This document shows positions 1 through 9,436 of a stretch of 64,000 bases of DNA, one piece after another. The notes under the pieces were generated by a model. It was not told the DNA's origin. It worked only from the letters and a program-made list of their open reading frames with translations, and ran no database searches. This DNA is from Methanobrevibacter sp. (GTDB taxonomy: Archaea > Methanobacteriota > Methanobacteria > Methanobacteriales > Methanobacteriaceae): NCBI GenBank assembly GCA_017473945.1, contig JAFUIW010000001.1, positions 1 to 64,000 on the forward strand, in the 5' to 3' direction. Each line of letters begins with the position of its first letter. Position 1 is the stretch's first letter. Made by a program: the position numbers and the translations under genes.

Positions 1-459
1 CTTTAGATGAATTGACATGGTCTCATCATCAAAGAATTTCTCGATTGAGAGAGTTTTTTCAATGTATTTTTGCTCATAAAAGATTACTGGAATTCCCTGT
101 GCCTTGGCCACTTCAGCCTGAACTTTGTCGTTGGTTAAAAGTGTTCCAAATTCTGATCTTGCAAGGTCACGGATAATGCTGTCGATTTCACCGCTTTTTG
201 CATATTTGATGTCATAGTTGGTTGGACGTTTCCCTTTAAATGTTATGGCTAATTCTCCGTCATCCTGCATTTCCTGCAATTTCTGAAGTTCAGCCAGTCC
301 TTTAACACCTTCAGATCTTTTAGCGTTTGCCTGATGTTCAAGTTCACAGACCACTGCCTCAGGCACTATGATTTCGGGATAGTCATAATCTCCATTTTCT
401 ATCAGTTCGCTTACTGCACCGATTATGACAGCACTGGTATCTGGAATAATACATTTCAT
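1..459 (-). CDS. PIN-domain (PIN/KH ATPase family) protein, N-terminal part only
   Basis: The reading frame starts at an ATG at 459 and runs off the left edge, giving 153 residues. The N-terminus MKCIIPDTSAVIIGAVSEL has the first PIN aspartate, followed by PEAVVCELEHQA and later SIIRDLARSEFGTLLTNDK, which supply the other acidic PIN positions. In methanogens this N-terminal type is known on long proteins that also carry a P-loop ATPase and a KH domain; those parts lie outside the window, so the full architecture is inferred. It starts one base after the hisI stop, so it is probably co-transcribed with hisS and hisI. RNA binding or cleavage is the family expectation. Confidence 0.75.
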   Translation of the reverse strand, partial: MKCIIPDTSAVIIGAVSELIENGDYDYPEIIVPEAVVCELEHQANAKRSEGVKGLAELQKLQEMQDDGELAITFKGKRPTNYDIKYAKSGEIDSIIRDLARSEFGTLLTNDKVQAEVAKAQGIPVIFYEQKYIEKTLSIEKFFDDETMSIHLK

Positions 460-460
460 C

Positions 461-868
461 TTAATACACATCTTCTGGGTTAACAAGTCTTTCCAAAACG
501 ATTTCCAAATCGTCATCTTTCAAATCGTCAATGTCAATGTCGTTTTCGGTGTTGATTTTTCTAAAGAAGCATGAAAGGTATCCTTCATGGCATGCCGCTC
601 CGGTCTGTTTGATTTTTAAAACAATTGCATCCATGTCGCAGTCGACAAGAATTTCTTGGACTTCCTGGAAATGCCCTGAGCTTTCCCCTTTTAACCACAA
701 CTGGTTTCTTGATGTGCTCCAGTAGTGTGCTTTTCCGGTTTGGATTGTTTTGATTAATGCTTCCTTGTTCATGTTGGCCAGCATTAATATTTGATTTGTG
801 TCGGCGTCCTGAGCAACCGCTGTTATAACTTTAACACCGTTTATTTCATGTCTGAAGTTAATATTCAT
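461..868 (-). CDS. hisI: Phosphoribosyl-AMP cyclohydrolase
   Basis: This 135-residue protein matches the length of stand-alone archaeal HisI. It opens the purine ring of phosphoribosyl-AMP in the third step of histidine synthesis. The family signatures are clear: the [18 protein letters not shown] start, the [20 protein letters not shown] core, and the metal-binding region with [20 protein letters not shown] followed by a Cys in SCFFR. There is no fused HisE domain. The start at 868 lies two bases after the hisS stop, with a GAGGA ribosome site inside the hisS end, so the two genes are translationally close. Pairing histidine synthesis with histidyl-tRNA synthetase is a sensible operon. Confidence 0.96.
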   Translation of the reverse strand: MNINFRHEINGVKVITAVAQDADTNQILMLANMNKEALIKTIQTGKAHYWSTSRNQLWLKGESSGHFQEVQEILVDCDMDAIVLKIKQTGAACHEGYLSCFFRKINTENDIDIDDLKDDDLEIVLERLVNPEDVY

Positions 869-870
869 GT

Positions 871-2166
871 TTATTCCTCTTTTAAATATTCGGCAATGTT
901 TTCAATGTCGACCAATTCTTGGTTTCCGCTAACCATGTCCTTTACGGTGACTTTGCCTTCTTCAAGGTCCTTTTCACCGATGATGATTATTTTCGGAACT
1001 TTTATTTTATCGGCATAGTTCATCAGTTTTTTGAATTTTTTGCCATTGAGGTCAACATCCACTTTCAAATCGTTCTTCCTTAATGTCTGTGTTATTTCAT
1101 AAGCTTTAGGTCTTACGCTATCTGAAATCGGAGCGACATAAACGTCCAGGTGTGAAGGTAACTCTTCTGCATCTGTCAGCTCTTCAATAGCATTCATCAG
1201 CCTGTCGAATCCGAGAGCAAAACCGGTTGATTCAACTTCCTGGCCTCCGAACAGTTTGACGAGACTGTATGACCCTCCACCGCAGATTTGCTTTTGGGCA
1301 CCGAGTTCCGGAACATAGATTTCAAACACGATTCCTGTGTAGTAGTCAAGTCCCCTTGCAACTCCAAGGTTGAGGGTGTAGTTTTCAACATCGAACGCTT
1401 CAAGAAGTATAATCAATTCTTTTAGTTCTTCTAAAGCTTCTTTTGGCTCTTCATAAGGTGCAATCAACTCTTCAACGTCACTTATGATGGATTTGTCTCC
1501 AACCATATCTATTAATTTTAATAAGATTTGGTTTAGCTCGTCATTGTCAATGACAGGTTCGTCTCCGCTTAATGATTCGATTAACAGGTCCTTGTCTCCC
1601 TTGTCAATTACTACCATGATTTCCCTTTGGGTTTCGGTTGAGATATCGAAGTGCTTGAAAAGTCCTCTGATTATTCCCAGGTGGTTGACATTAACGTCAG
1701 CGGTTGTTATTCCAAGTGCATTGATTGCATCTGTACACAGTGCAATGACTTCAGCTTCCCCTTGTGGAGTTTTAGCTCCAATCAGTTCACAACCGAATTG
1801 CCAGAATTGTCTGAATCTGCCTTTTTGAGGTCTTTCATATCTAAAGCAGCTTCCATAATAATAGAGCTTGATTGGTTTTGTAGAAGTTTTTTCAAGTTCA
1901 TTTAGGTATAATCTTGCAACCGGAGCGGTGATTTCAGGTCTTAATGTCAGTTCCCTGTCTGATTTGTCCTTGAAATTGTACAGTTGGTTGACAATTTCCT
2001 CTCCGGATTTTGTTGTAAATAATTTTAATTCTTCAAATAAAGGGGTTTTAATCTCTTGATAACCGTAATTTTCGAATATATTTCTTAAGGTACTTTCTGC
2101 TTTTTTTCTTTGTCTCATTTCATCAAATAAGAAATCTCTTGTACCTCTTGGTCTTGTAAATTCCAT
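871..2166 (-). CDS. hisS: Histidyl-tRNA synthetase
   Basis: A 431-residue class II aminoacyl-tRNA synthetase of normal length. The N-terminus [20 protein letters not shown] is typical. Motif 2 is visible as [24 protein letters not shown], and the HisRS-specific signatures [16 protein letters not shown] and [24 protein letters not shown] follow. The C-terminal anticodon-binding domain begins near residue 330 ([10 protein letters not shown]). A GGAGAG ribosome site precedes the ATG at 2166. It is the first gene of a minus-strand group with hisI and the PIN-domain gene, divergent from the RhuM-like gene. Confidence 0.97.
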   Translation of the reverse strand: MEFTRPRGTRDFLFDEMRQRKKAESTLRNIFENYGYQEIKTPLFEELKLFTTKSGEEIVNQLYNFKDKSDRELTLRPEITAPVARLYLNELEKTSTKPIKLYYYGSCFRYERPQKGRFRQFWQFGCELIGAKTPQGEAEVIALCTDAINALGITTADVNVNHLGIIRGLFKHFDISTETQREIMVVIDKGDKDLLIESLSGDEPVIDNDELNQILLKLIDMVGDKSIISDVEELIAPYEEPKEALEELKELIILLEAFDVENYTLNLGVARGLDYYTGIVFEIYVPELGAQKQICGGGSYSLVKLFGGQEVESTGFALGFDRLMNAIEELTDAEELPSHLDVYVAPISDSVRPKAYEITQTLRKNDLKVDVDLNGKKFKKLMNYADKIKVPKIIIIGEKDLEEGKVTVKDMVSGNQELVDIENIAEYLKEE

Positions 2167-2324
2167 TTTTGCTCTCCTATGAATAAGTTTATTATAATTA
2201 AAGTATGTTTTTTAGATGTTATATAATCTTTTGTTGCAATTACTCGTCAAATGCTCTTGCACATCTTGTTAATAATATTAATACATTATTATTATATAAG
2301 TTTGGAAATGTGCTTTTGTGTTTT

Positions 2325-2357
2325 TGCACAGTTGTGCAGTTAAAATAGTTTTAACTG
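2325..2357 (+). promoter_or_regulatory. Palindromic operator-like sites upstream of the RhuM-family gene
   Basis: Two abutting inverted repeats lie in the 237-bp divergent region between hisS and the RhuM-like gene: TGCACA-GT-TGTGCA at 2325-2338 and CAGTTAAAA-TAG-TTTTAACTG at 2337-2357. A further TGCAC occurs near 2262. A TATA-like TTATTATATAAG lies just upstream (about 2288-2300), so the sites would cover the start region of the rightward transcript. Binding by a repressor is inferred from symmetry and position only. Confidence 0.45.
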
Positions 2358-2403
2358 TCTGTAAGTACATTACCTAATTAATTAAACTCTAAGGAGGATT
2401 ATT

Positions 2404-3444
2404 ATGGTTAAATATAAATTGGTAGATACTTTGTTGTATCAAAGTGAGGAAGGTGCCGTTGAAGGAAAGTTCATAATTGGCGATGAAACTCTATGGGCAA
2501 GCCGAAAAGTTGTAGCTGAGATTTTTGGAACCAGTGGACAAAATATCTCAGACCATTTTAGAAATATAGTTCATGAGGGAGAGCTTGAAGAAAATGATGT
2601 AAGTATAAGTTCTAAAGAGCTATTTAAAGATGATTCAGAGTTTAGCAAGGATTTCTTGCAAAACTCTAAAAAGGGAGGTAGGCCTCAAATATGGTATAAT
2701 CTTGATGCAATCATCTCAATTGGATATAGAATTAATTCAAAAGAGGCAACAAACTTCCGTAAATGGTCTAGAGAGATTCTAAAACAATACATGCGAAAAG
2801 GATTTGTCATTAATAAAGAACTTCTAATTAATGGTGGAAAGTTTACTGAGGAATACTTTGAAGAGCTTGTTGATGTTATTCGTGAAATCAGATCTTCCGA
2901 ACGAAAAGTCTACGAAAAGGTAACTGATCTGTTTGCAACTGCATATGACTATAACAAGAATGCTCAAATAACAAAGGAATTCTATGCAAAAGTCCAAAAC
3001 AAATTGCATTATGCTGTTGTTGGCCTTACTGCTCCTGAGATTATATATGAACGAGCAGACAGCAATAAAGAGCATATGGGTTTAACAACCTGGTCAAGAG
3101 CCCCTGACGGCAAAGTATTGTTAAGGGATGCTAAAGTGGCAAAAAATTATTTGACTGAAAAGGAATTAAAAACTTTAAATCGTGTTGTCACCATGTATCT
3201 GGATTATGCTGAAGACAGGGCTGAAAGACAAATTCCAATGTCTATGAAAGATTGGGCTGAGCGTTTAGACAAGTTTTTGGAATTCTATGAATATGAAGTT
3301 TTAAAGGGGAAAGGTAAAATTTCAAGAAAAGAAGTGGACGAATTTGTCAAATTGGAATATGAAAAATTCAGACCAGTACAGGATAAATTATTCAAGTCCG
3401 ACTATAACAAATTCGATGAGGAGACTAAAAAGTTTTTAGTATAA
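2404..3444 (+). CDS. RhuM-family protein
   Basis: A 346-residue protein with a good ribosome site (AAGGAGGATT) before the ATG. The N-terminal part looks like a helix-turn-helix or phage Ant/KilA-type module (WASRKVVAEIFGTSGQNISDHFRNI), and the middle carries the RhuM family signature GGRPQIWYNLDAIISIGYRI followed by FRKWSREILKQYMRKGFVINKELL. RhuM proteins occur in bacterial genomic islands and resemble phage antirepressors, but no biochemical role is settled. It sits as a lone accessory gene between hisS and aroE and ends by overlapping the first possible aroE ATG by one base. It was probably acquired by transfer. Confidence 0.85.
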   Translation: MVKYKLVDTLLYQSEEGAVEGKFIIGDETLWASRKVVAEIFGTSGQNISDHFRNIVHEGELEENDVSISSKELFKDDSEFSKDFLQNSKKGGRPQIWYNLDAIISIGYRINSKEATNFRKWSREILKQYMRKGFVINKELLINGGKFTEEYFEELVDVIREIRSSERKVYEKVTDLFATAYDYNKNAQITKEFYAKVQNKLHYAVVGLTAPEIIYERADSNKEHMGLTTWSRAPDGKVLLRDAKVAKNYLTEKELKTLNRVVTMYLDYAEDRAERQIPMSMKDWAERLDKFLEFYEYEVLKGKGKISRKEVDEFVKLEYEKFRPVQDKLFKSDYNKFDEETKKFLV

Positions 3445-3464
3445 TGGAAATCAAGTATTATTAT

Positions 3465-4313
3465 ATGAATATTAAAGGCAGTACAAATATTGTGGGTTTG
3501 ATAGGTCATCCTGTTGAGCATAGCTTTTCACCTCCAATGCACAATGCAGCTTTTGAAGCATTGGGAATGGATTATGCTTATGTGGCTTTCGATGTTAATC
3601 CTAATAATTTAAAATCAGCTATTGAAGGTGCCGGTGCATTAAACATCAAGGGATTCAATGTTACAATACCTCACAAGATTGAAGTGATGCAGTATTTGGA
3701 TGAACTTGATGATGTGGCAGAATTAATTGGTGCAGTCAATACAATTGACTTTAAAAACCTGAAAGGTTATAACACTGATGGAATTGGGGCAATAAGAGCC
3801 ATTGAGGAAGTTTCATCAGTCAAAAATAAGAATGTTCTTGTTGCAGGAGCCGGAGGAGCCTCAAGGGCAATTTCATTTTACCTTGCAAAATTCGGTGCAA
3901 ATTCAATAACAATTTTGAACAGGAATGTAGACAAGGCCAAAAGCTTGGCTTCAGATATTTCTGATTCTGGTTTGATAAGTGAAGTTAAATCAGATGCCAT
4001 TTCAAATATCTCTGATTATTTGAATGATTCAGACATATTGGTTGATACAACCCCATTGGGCATGCATCCGCATGTTGATGATGAACCAATTGCAACAGCA
4101 GAGAATATGCATGATGATTTGGTGGTATTTGATGCTGTTTACAATCCTAATGAAACAGTTTTACTTAAAGAAGCCATTAAGGCAGGTGCAAAACCTGTTT
4201 ATGGAATTAAAATGTTGCTTTATCAGGGTGTGGAAAGCTTTAAAATATGGACAGGTCAGGATGCTCCGGTTGATGTAATGGAAAAGGCACTTAATGAATA
4301 TTTGGGAAGATAA
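3465..4313 (+). CDS. aroE: Shikimate dehydrogenase
   Basis: The enzyme reduces 3-dehydroshikimate with NADPH in the shikimate pathway. The substrate-site motif GLIGHPVEHSFSPPMHNAAF comes first, then GFNVTIPHK with the catalytic Lys, GAVNT, and YNTDGIGAIRA with the catalytic Asp. The nucleotide-binding loop is VLVAGAGGASRAISFYLA, and NRNVDKA lies at the NADP specificity position. The ORF is open from an ATG at 3444 that overlaps the upstream stop. I prefer the internal ATG at 3465, because family members normally begin just before the IVGLIGHP segment; neither start has a strong ribosome site. The downstream gene begins two bases after the stop. Confidence 0.95.
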   Translation: MNIKGSTNIVGLIGHPVEHSFSPPMHNAAFEALGMDYAYVAFDVNPNNLKSAIEGAGALNIKGFNVTIPHKIEVMQYLDELDDVAELIGAVNTIDFKNLKGYNTDGIGAIRAIEEVSSVKNKNVLVAGAGGASRAISFYLAKFGANSITILNRNVDKAKSLASDISDSGLISEVKSDAISNISDYLNDSDILVDTTPLGMHPHVDDEPIATAENMHDDLVVFDAVYNPNETVLLKEAIKAGAKPVYGIKMLLYQGVESFKIWTGQDAPVDVMEKALNEYLGR

Positions 4314-4314
4314 T

Positions 4315-4998
4315 ATGGATTTGATTTTTGACGTTACAGGTTTAAACTCTGAAGAGGAAAAATTTTCAGACTCTAAAAAGGATGTATTGAAATTTCTAAA
4401 GATAATTGGTGTTGATACAAGATTTATTTCATACACTCCCGAAAAAATCTACATTAACAACCTGAGATTTTCAAAATTCTCAAGAACCCGTGAAGCAACC
4501 TTCAATAAACAGTATCCTGAAATTGAAGTTGTTAGAAGCAGTCTTTTTCAAAAAATATGTTCAAGATCTGCCAAGGTATTGACCTTGGAAATCAAACCTA
4601 ACTCAATAATTCTGATGCCTGAAGATAATTTTATATGTGAAATATTATTGGAGCCCTATACTCGTAAATATGGTGTAAAGCTGGTTAATGATGGAGATTA
4701 TGATTTAAAAGTTAATCCATTGATATTGGACGATAAGGTCAATACCATATTTGAAGGAATTTTTGCTGGTGAAGGCTTAAACTTAATCGATAATGAAAAT
4801 GAAATCTATCCTTTAGCTAACGTTTCTCTTGAGTGGGTCAATTCCTTTTTGGAAATGGATGGTCATGAATTAATTGAATGTGAAAATAATAATGTTTTGG
4901 CAAATTCATTTTCAGAATTTTTAGATGATGTGGCTCCACAGTTTAGGGAAAATGTTGTCAGCGCTTCAGAATTCATTGAAGAAAAATTAGATTCATAG
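4315..4998 (+). CDS. Conserved methanogen protein of unknown function
   Basis: About 227 residues from an ATG at 4315, one base after the aroE stop; an upstream ATG at 4294 lies inside aroE and is less likely. Visible segments are VDTRFISYTPEKIYINNLRF, SRTREATFNKQYPEIEVV, and an acidic C-terminal helix. I do not recognise catalytic residues. Its tight coupling to aroE suggests a conserved neighbour in Methanobacteriales; related proteins have been loosely called PP-loop ATPases, which I cannot confirm from the sequence. The end overlaps the convergent gene by six bases. Confidence 0.6.
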   Translation: MDLIFDVTGLNSEEEKFSDSKKDVLKFLKIIGVDTRFISYTPEKIYINNLRFSKFSRTREATFNKQYPEIEVVRSSLFQKICSRSAKVLTLEIKPNSIILMPEDNFICEILLEPYTRKYGVKLVNDGDYDLKVNPLILDDKVNTIFEGIFAGEGLNLIDNENEIYPLANVSLEWVNSFLEMDGHELIECENNNVLANSFSEFLDDVAPQFRENVVSASEFIEEKLDS

Positions 4999-5415
4999 GA
5001 TTATTTTACCTGTTTTGTAACATTCAGCGAGATAATCCCTTGGTTGATAATACAAATCAGAGTTAAAATTAAAGATTTTTTCTGCGAGCCATGAAGAATA
5101 AACTTCTCTGATTCCGACAAAAACATCATTTTCATCGTAGTTATCTTCAATTAATCTTTCAAACACTTCTCCAATGTCCCAGTAATTCGGAACATTGTAT
5201 TTGCATGATGAAATATTATCATATTCACCATCATGAATGTTGTTCCTTGTTATAAAGTCATCAGCTACTTTTTCTATGGGTTCGCAATGAAAAACATCCT
5301 GATAATTGTATATTCTTTCAACATCTTCACCAAGAAATTCAACAATGTCTTTTCTATGATTTTTAGTTTCACGAGCGATGAACTCTATTAGGCTACATGT
5401 ATAAAAAAAGGGCAT
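4993..5415 (-). CDS. Small protein partnered with the DUF3990 locus, probable 5' frameshift
   Basis: The open frame gives 140 residues starting at an ATG at 5415 with no ribosome site. Fourteen residues in, CSLIEFIARETKNHRKDIV and later NISSCKYNVPNYWDIGEVF look like a family that, from memory, is found beside DUF3990/DUF3791 toxin-antitoxin-like genes in Firmicutes. A better-placed ATG at 5431 (after GCGAGGA) reads MQKNNNALF and would join this frame if the run of seven A on the plus strand (5403-5409) lost one base. A single-base homopolymer change is therefore likely. Function unknown. Confidence 0.55.
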   Translation of the reverse strand: MPFFYTCSLIEFIARETKNHRKDIVEFLGEDVERIYNYQDVFHCEPIEKVADDFITRNNIHDGEYDNISSCKYNVPNYWDIGEVFERLIEDNYDENDVFVGIREVYSSWLAEKIFNFNSDLYYQPRDYLAECYKTGKIIL

Positions 5416-5444
5416 TATTATTTTTCTGCATATACATTCCTCGC

Positions 5445-5881
5445 TTACTTGAATGTCAATGTATCAAGAGATTTTTCAGTGTTAAAGCAAATTTGATGTG
5501 TTGGATATTTGAATTTAACTAATTCCCAAAAGGCTTCTCTTGTGATTTTTCCATCTAAAAACTCCTGAATGTAATTGTAAATTGTATCATCAGCCATTGG
5601 ACCTTCAACAATGTTCCATTCATGTGATGTTCCATTTCTACAAGCAACTACAAAATTCAACCATTCCTCAGTCATTTTATCAAATTTTAATATTTTCAAT
5701 GAATCTGTAGGAGTATATTCATAGACATTAACGATTCCTTCTCCGAATCGTCTTGCCCACCTAATCGCTTGTTCTTCGATAACCGTACAGTAAAATCCGA
5801 AATAGAAATTCCTTTGTTATATTTTTCAATTCTAATTTCGGGAGTTTTTACAGTCACTGTACTTCCATGATACAATTCCAT
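5445..5881 (-). pseudogene. DUF3990-family protein, frameshifted
   Basis: Two short ORFs (5696-5881 and 5445-5699) are parts of one gene. The first begins MELYHGSTVTVKTPEIRIEKYNK, the standard DUF3990 start. After that the frame is wrong, but a second frame reads FYFGFYCTVIEEQAIRWARR, the conserved DUF3990 core, and continues into EGIVNVYEYTPTDSLKILKF and the second ORF. Two extra bases around 5822-5830 (AAAGGAATTTC where AAAGAATTC would fit) explain the break. DUF3990 is described as ADP-ribosyltransferase-like and toxin-associated; that role is family knowledge. As sequenced the gene is inactive. Confidence 0.75.
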
Positions 5882-5898
5882 GTTATCACGTTAATTGT

Positions 5899-7359
5899 CT
5901 AAAAACTGAAAAGTGAAACCTGCTTATCAGTTTTCTTTTTAGGTTTTTCTTCTTTATCTTCAGGTTCTTCAACAACTTCTTCACTAATCTTTTCAGGTTC
6001 AATGAGTGGATCCTCGATGACTTCAGCAGGTTCCGCTTCGATTTCTTGAGGAGCTGCCATCATTTGGTTTTGAAGTTCTTCATACCTTCTGTCACGCTCT
6101 TCAACTCTCATTTGAGCCTTTTGTTTTTCCATTTTGGTTATGACTTTTTTAGGGATTTTCTTTTTCCTGAACCTTTTTATTTCATTTTCTTCAAGTTCTA
6201 GAAAATCTGAAATCTCCCAGGCAAGTTCATCATTTTGAAACATGATTTCCAGATATGGAAACATTGAAATAGCTATTGCATTAGATATGTGCATTCTTTC
6301 AGACATTTTTCCAGCAATTGCATCCCTTAAGTTCCTTTTTCCCCTGTTACGCCCCATCAGTGTGAAAATTGTTGGAGTCTGTATTTTTGAGAACTTTTTA
6401 TAGGTTTCTTTTTTGGATGAGCTCACACCAATTCCCATAAAGTCACTTGCATATTTCCAGTAACCGTAATTTCTGCTGCTTCTGGCCCTTCCAAAGTACA
6501 GATCTGCTTGAGCAATGTTTTCATGAGCTTTTTTAATCTCGTTTTTATTGGTATATTCTCTTGGAATGTTTTCTGCAATGTATTCCATCACGAGAGTTGG
6601 GTCTTCATCAACTCTTAAAGCCTCCCTTACGTGCACAGGATTTTTACTCTTTAAAACACCAGTTATTGCATTAAAAATATCTGATCTGTCATCTTTTGTC
6701 CTTAAATCTTCAACCGCCTTTGGCTCAAGCACTTCGTCCTTGTCAGCTAGAGCTTGAAGTGTATTTATTGCAGAACGCAGGTCTCCATTTGATTTTTTTG
6801 CAATCAAATCAAGTGCCTTAGGATTTGCTTTGATTTCTTCTTTTTGAGCGATTTCCTTTAAAGCCTTTCTTATGGTAGGGCTTCTCACCTTTGGCATTTT
6901 GATTACAGTACATTTCGGTTTGATTGACTGCAGGCGTTTGGAGTAGAAGTCATTTGCCATTAAAATCATAGGATGTTTGGAATTTTTAATAATTTCCCCA
7001 ATGGCTCTTACTCCTCCACGGTCATTGGTTCCGTGAATTCCGTCCACCTCATCCATGATGATTAGCTTGTAATCGTCCCCAAATAATGATCTTGAAGAAG
7101 AAGATTCTCCTATTGTGCTTTTAATGACATCCTGGGAACGTTTATCACTTGCATTAAGCTCGATATGTTCTGAAAACTCCTTTGCAATAACGAGTGCAAG
7201 TGTTGTTTTACCGATTCCTGGAGGTCCAACCAAAAGCAGGGGTTGTTGTGGATTTCCGTTTTTCCAATTTCCAACCCAATCCATGATTATTTTTTTCTCT
7301 TTATTGTTACCTACCACTTCATCCAAGGTTTGTGGTCGGTATTTGTCTGTCCATAACAT
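5899..7359 (-). CDS. rfcL: Replication factor C large subunit
   Basis: An AAA+ clamp-loader subunit of about 486 residues that opens the PCNA ring together with RfcS. It shows [13 protein letters not shown], the Walker A motif [14 protein letters not shown], Walker [13 protein letters not shown], and sensor-1 region [10 protein letters not shown]. The acidic, lysine-rich tail ends in KQVSLFSF, a PCNA-interacting (PIP) box at the extreme C-terminus. The ORF is open from 7365, but AGGT lies directly on that ATG and six bases before the ATG at 7359, which I therefore prefer. It follows rfcS with a gap of a few bases, forming a clamp-loader operon. No intein is present. Confidence 0.96.
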   Translation of the reverse strand: MLWTDKYRPQTLDEVVGNNKEKKIIMDWVGNWKNGNPQQPLLLVGPPGIGKTTLALVIAKEFSEHIELNASDKRSQDVIKSTIGESSSSRSLFGDDYKLIIMDEVDGIHGTNDRGGVRAIGEIIKNSKHPMILMANDFYSKRLQSIKPKCTVIKMPKVRSPTIRKALKEIAQKEEIKANPKALDLIAKKSNGDLRSAINTLQALADKDEVLEPKAVEDLRTKDDRSDIFNAITGVLKSKNPVHVREALRVDEDPTLVMEYIAENIPREYTNKNEIKKAHENIAQADLYFGRARSSRNYGYWKYASDFMGIGVSSSKKETYKKFSKIQTPTIFTLMGRNRGKRNLRDAIAGKMSERMHISNAIAISMFPYLEIMFQNDELAWEISDFLELEENEIKRFRKKKIPKKVITKMEKQKAQMRVEERDRRYEELQNQMMAAPQEIEAEPAEVIEDPLIEPEKISEEVVEEPEDKEEKPKKKTDKQVSLFSF

Positions 7360-7368
7360 TTCCATACC

Positions 7369-8316
7369 TTAAATGAATTTGGTGAGCAGTGCTTCAAGTT
7401 GGATTCTTGGATTTGCTCCTTCTCTTATTCTGAAATCACAATCAGCAATTGAGTTAATCAAATCAATATAAAAGTCAGGTTCCATTTTGCCTTCAACGAC
7501 TCTTTTGGAAACTTCCTGGTAGATTTGGGTTACCATGTCCTCTCCGCTGGTTCCCTGAAGTACCATTGTTTCTCTTAAAAGAGTTCTGGCTCCTAAAAAG
7601 TCACCCATCAATGCCTTGTTGATCATGTTTGAGATTTCCTGGGGCTTTGCTTTTGAAACAACTTCATAAACGGATTCCTCAGTAACTGTCTCTCCTTCTG
7701 TTGTTGCTGCCTGAAGTACATTGACGGATTTTCTCATGTCTCCTTCAGCGAAATAGACTATTGTTTCGATTCCTTTATCGTCATATTCAAATCCTTCAGC
7801 ATCACAGATGAATTTCAATCTTTCAGCTATTTCCTCCCCTTTTATTGGAGCGAATCTGAATATTGCACATCTTGATTGAATCGGGTCGATAATTTTTGAG
7901 GAATAGTTACATGAAAGTATAAATGAAGCGGTTTTTGTATACATTTCCATTTCACGTCTAAGTGCGTGCTGTGCATCTTTTGTCATGTTGTCCACTTCAT
8001 CTAGGAAAATTATTCTAAATGGAGCGCCGACAGGTTTTAATCTACAGAAGCTTTTAATACGGTCTCTTACTGTGTCAATTCCCCTTGCATCAGATGCATT
8101 TAATTCCAAGAAATTATTTCTCCAGTATTTTCCTAAAATTGATTTTGCTAGTGCAAGTGCAGTAGTGGTCTTTCCAACTCCTGCCGGACCTGTAAACATT
8201 AAATTAGGCATGCTTCCTTCGCCTACATATTTTTCAAGTCTGGTAATGATTTGTTTTTGTCCTACAATGTCTTCTAATTTTTGTGGTCTATATTTTTCTA
8301 CCCATGGTCCGCTCAT
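7369..8316 (-). CDS. rfcS: Replication factor C small subunit
   Basis: A 315-residue AAA+ protein of typical archaeal RfcS length. The RFC boxes are clear: [15 protein letters not shown], Walker [20 protein letters not shown], Walker [22 protein letters not shown], sensor-1 [20 protein letters not shown] with the SRC arginine finger. It lacks the inteins found in RfcS of some methanogens. The ATG at 8316 follows a GGTGA ribosome site. It is the first gene of the rfcS-rfcL pair and is divergent from htpX. Confidence 0.97.
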   Translation of the reverse strand: MSGPWVEKYRPQKLEDIVGQKQIITRLEKYVGEGSMPNLMFTGPAGVGKTTTALALAKSILGKYWRNNFLELNASDARGIDTVRDRIKSFCRLKPVGAPFRIIFLDEVDNMTKDAQHALRREMEMYTKTASFILSCNYSSKIIDPIQSRCAIFRFAPIKGEEIAERLKFICDAEGFEYDDKGIETIVYFAEGDMRKSVNVLQAATTEGETVTEESVYEVVSKAKPQEISNMINKALMGDFLGARTLLRETMVLQGTSGEDMVTQIYQEVSKRVVEGKMEPDFYIDLINSIADCDFRIREGANPRIQLEALLTKFI

Positions 8317-8394
8317 TTAATCACCATATTTTTACTAGTAACATTTATGTATTATGTAATTAAATTATTTTTTGCTTAACTTTTAAAATATATG

Positions 8395-8466
8395 AAATCC
8401 AATAAATATATAATTACAGTGAGCATTTGATTAGTATTATTTTTAATGTTCAAGAAGGTGTATATA
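8395..8466 (+). promoter_or_regulatory. Probable promoter and leader of htpX
   Basis: The rfcS-htpX divergent gap of about 150 bp is very AT-rich. AATAAATATATAATT at about 8401-8415 is a TATA-like box pointing to htpX, roughly 50 bp before its start. An AAGGTG ribosome site lies at about 8455. No other ordered structure was seen here. Confidence 0.4.
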
Positions 8467-9426
8467 ATGAGAGGCACATGGAAACTTAGATTAAGGATGT
8501 TGCTTACGACTGTAGTAATGTTTTCAATCATATATTTCTTTGTAATGATGGTGGCACGTTACCTGGGAATCAGTAGTTGGAAACTATATGCAGGTGTCAG
8601 TTTAGGAATCGTATTTTTACAATATTGGTTTGGACCAACTCTGGTTAAACATTCAATGAATGTAAGGCCATTGTCTGAAGCGGAAGCTCCTCATATTCAT
8701 AAAATGGTTGAAGAACTTGCACAGGCAGCCGGAGTTCCTAAACCTGAAGTGGGATTATCTGAAATAAATATTCCAAATGCTTTTGCATATGGTAGAACAA
8801 GCAGGAGTGGCCACATTGCAATTACTCGCCCAATATTGGGTTTACTGGATTATGATGAACTTAGGGCTGTTTTAGGTCATGAAATGGGCCATATAAAACA
8901 TAATGACATGGCTCTAACTGCTGCAGTTAGTGTTATTCCAATGATTTGCTATTATATCGCAATCGCATTCATGTTTTCAGGCGACAGGGACAGTGGAGCA
9001 ACAATCATAATAGGGATGCTGGGTTATTTGTTTTACTTGATTGGACAATTGCTGGTATTGTTCATCTCAAGAATCCGTGAATACTATGCAGACGAAGCTA
9101 GTGTTGAATTTGGTAACCGTCCTGCAGCATTGGTGTCAGCATTATACAAATTAACTTATGGTGCTGCAAGATGCAGTGAGGAAACTATAAATGATTTAAA
9201 TACAAATCGTGCATTTTTTGTAAATGATATTAATAACGCGAAGCATGATGTTACAGATTTCAAGCAAATAGACTTCGATGGAGACGGAAAAATATCTGAT
9301 GAAGAATTAAGAAGACTTGCAAATTCAGATGTTAAAATTTCAAAAAAGACTGGAATCATGGAATTATTCTCTACTCATCCAGATTCCTTAAAAAGAGTAA
9401 AAAGATTGGCAGAATTAGAAGAATAG
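8467..9426 (+). CDS. htpX: HtpX-type membrane metalloprotease with an EF-hand-like loop
   Basis: An M48-family zinc protease of about 319 residues. Two N-terminal membrane helices (residues about 13-31 and 38-55) precede the VLGHEMGHIKHNDMA zinc motif near residue 135; two more helices follow, then REYYADEASVEF with the third zinc ligand. The ORF is open from 8446, but AAGGTG seven bases before the ATG at 8467 picks the start MRGTWKLR. Residues 269-280 read DFDGDGKISDEE, a canonical 12-residue EF-hand calcium loop inserted before the C-terminal THPDSLKRVKRL region. HtpX degrades damaged membrane proteins in bacteria; calcium control here would be an inference. Confidence 0.93.
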   Translation: MRGTWKLRLRMLLTTVVMFSIIYFFVMMVARYLGISSWKLYAGVSLGIVFLQYWFGPTLVKHSMNVRPLSEAEAPHIHKMVEELAQAAGVPKPEVGLSEINIPNAFAYGRTSRSGHIAITRPILGLLDYDELRAVLGHEMGHIKHNDMALTAAVSVIPMICYYIAIAFMFSGDRDSGATIIIGMLGYLFYLIGQLLVLFISRIREYYADEASVEFGNRPAALVSALYKLTYGAARCSEETINDLNTNRAFFVNDINNAKHDVTDFKQIDFDGDGKISDEELRRLANSDVKISKKTGIMELFSTHPDSLKRVKRLAELEE

Positions 9427-9436
9427 GTGTTATATT

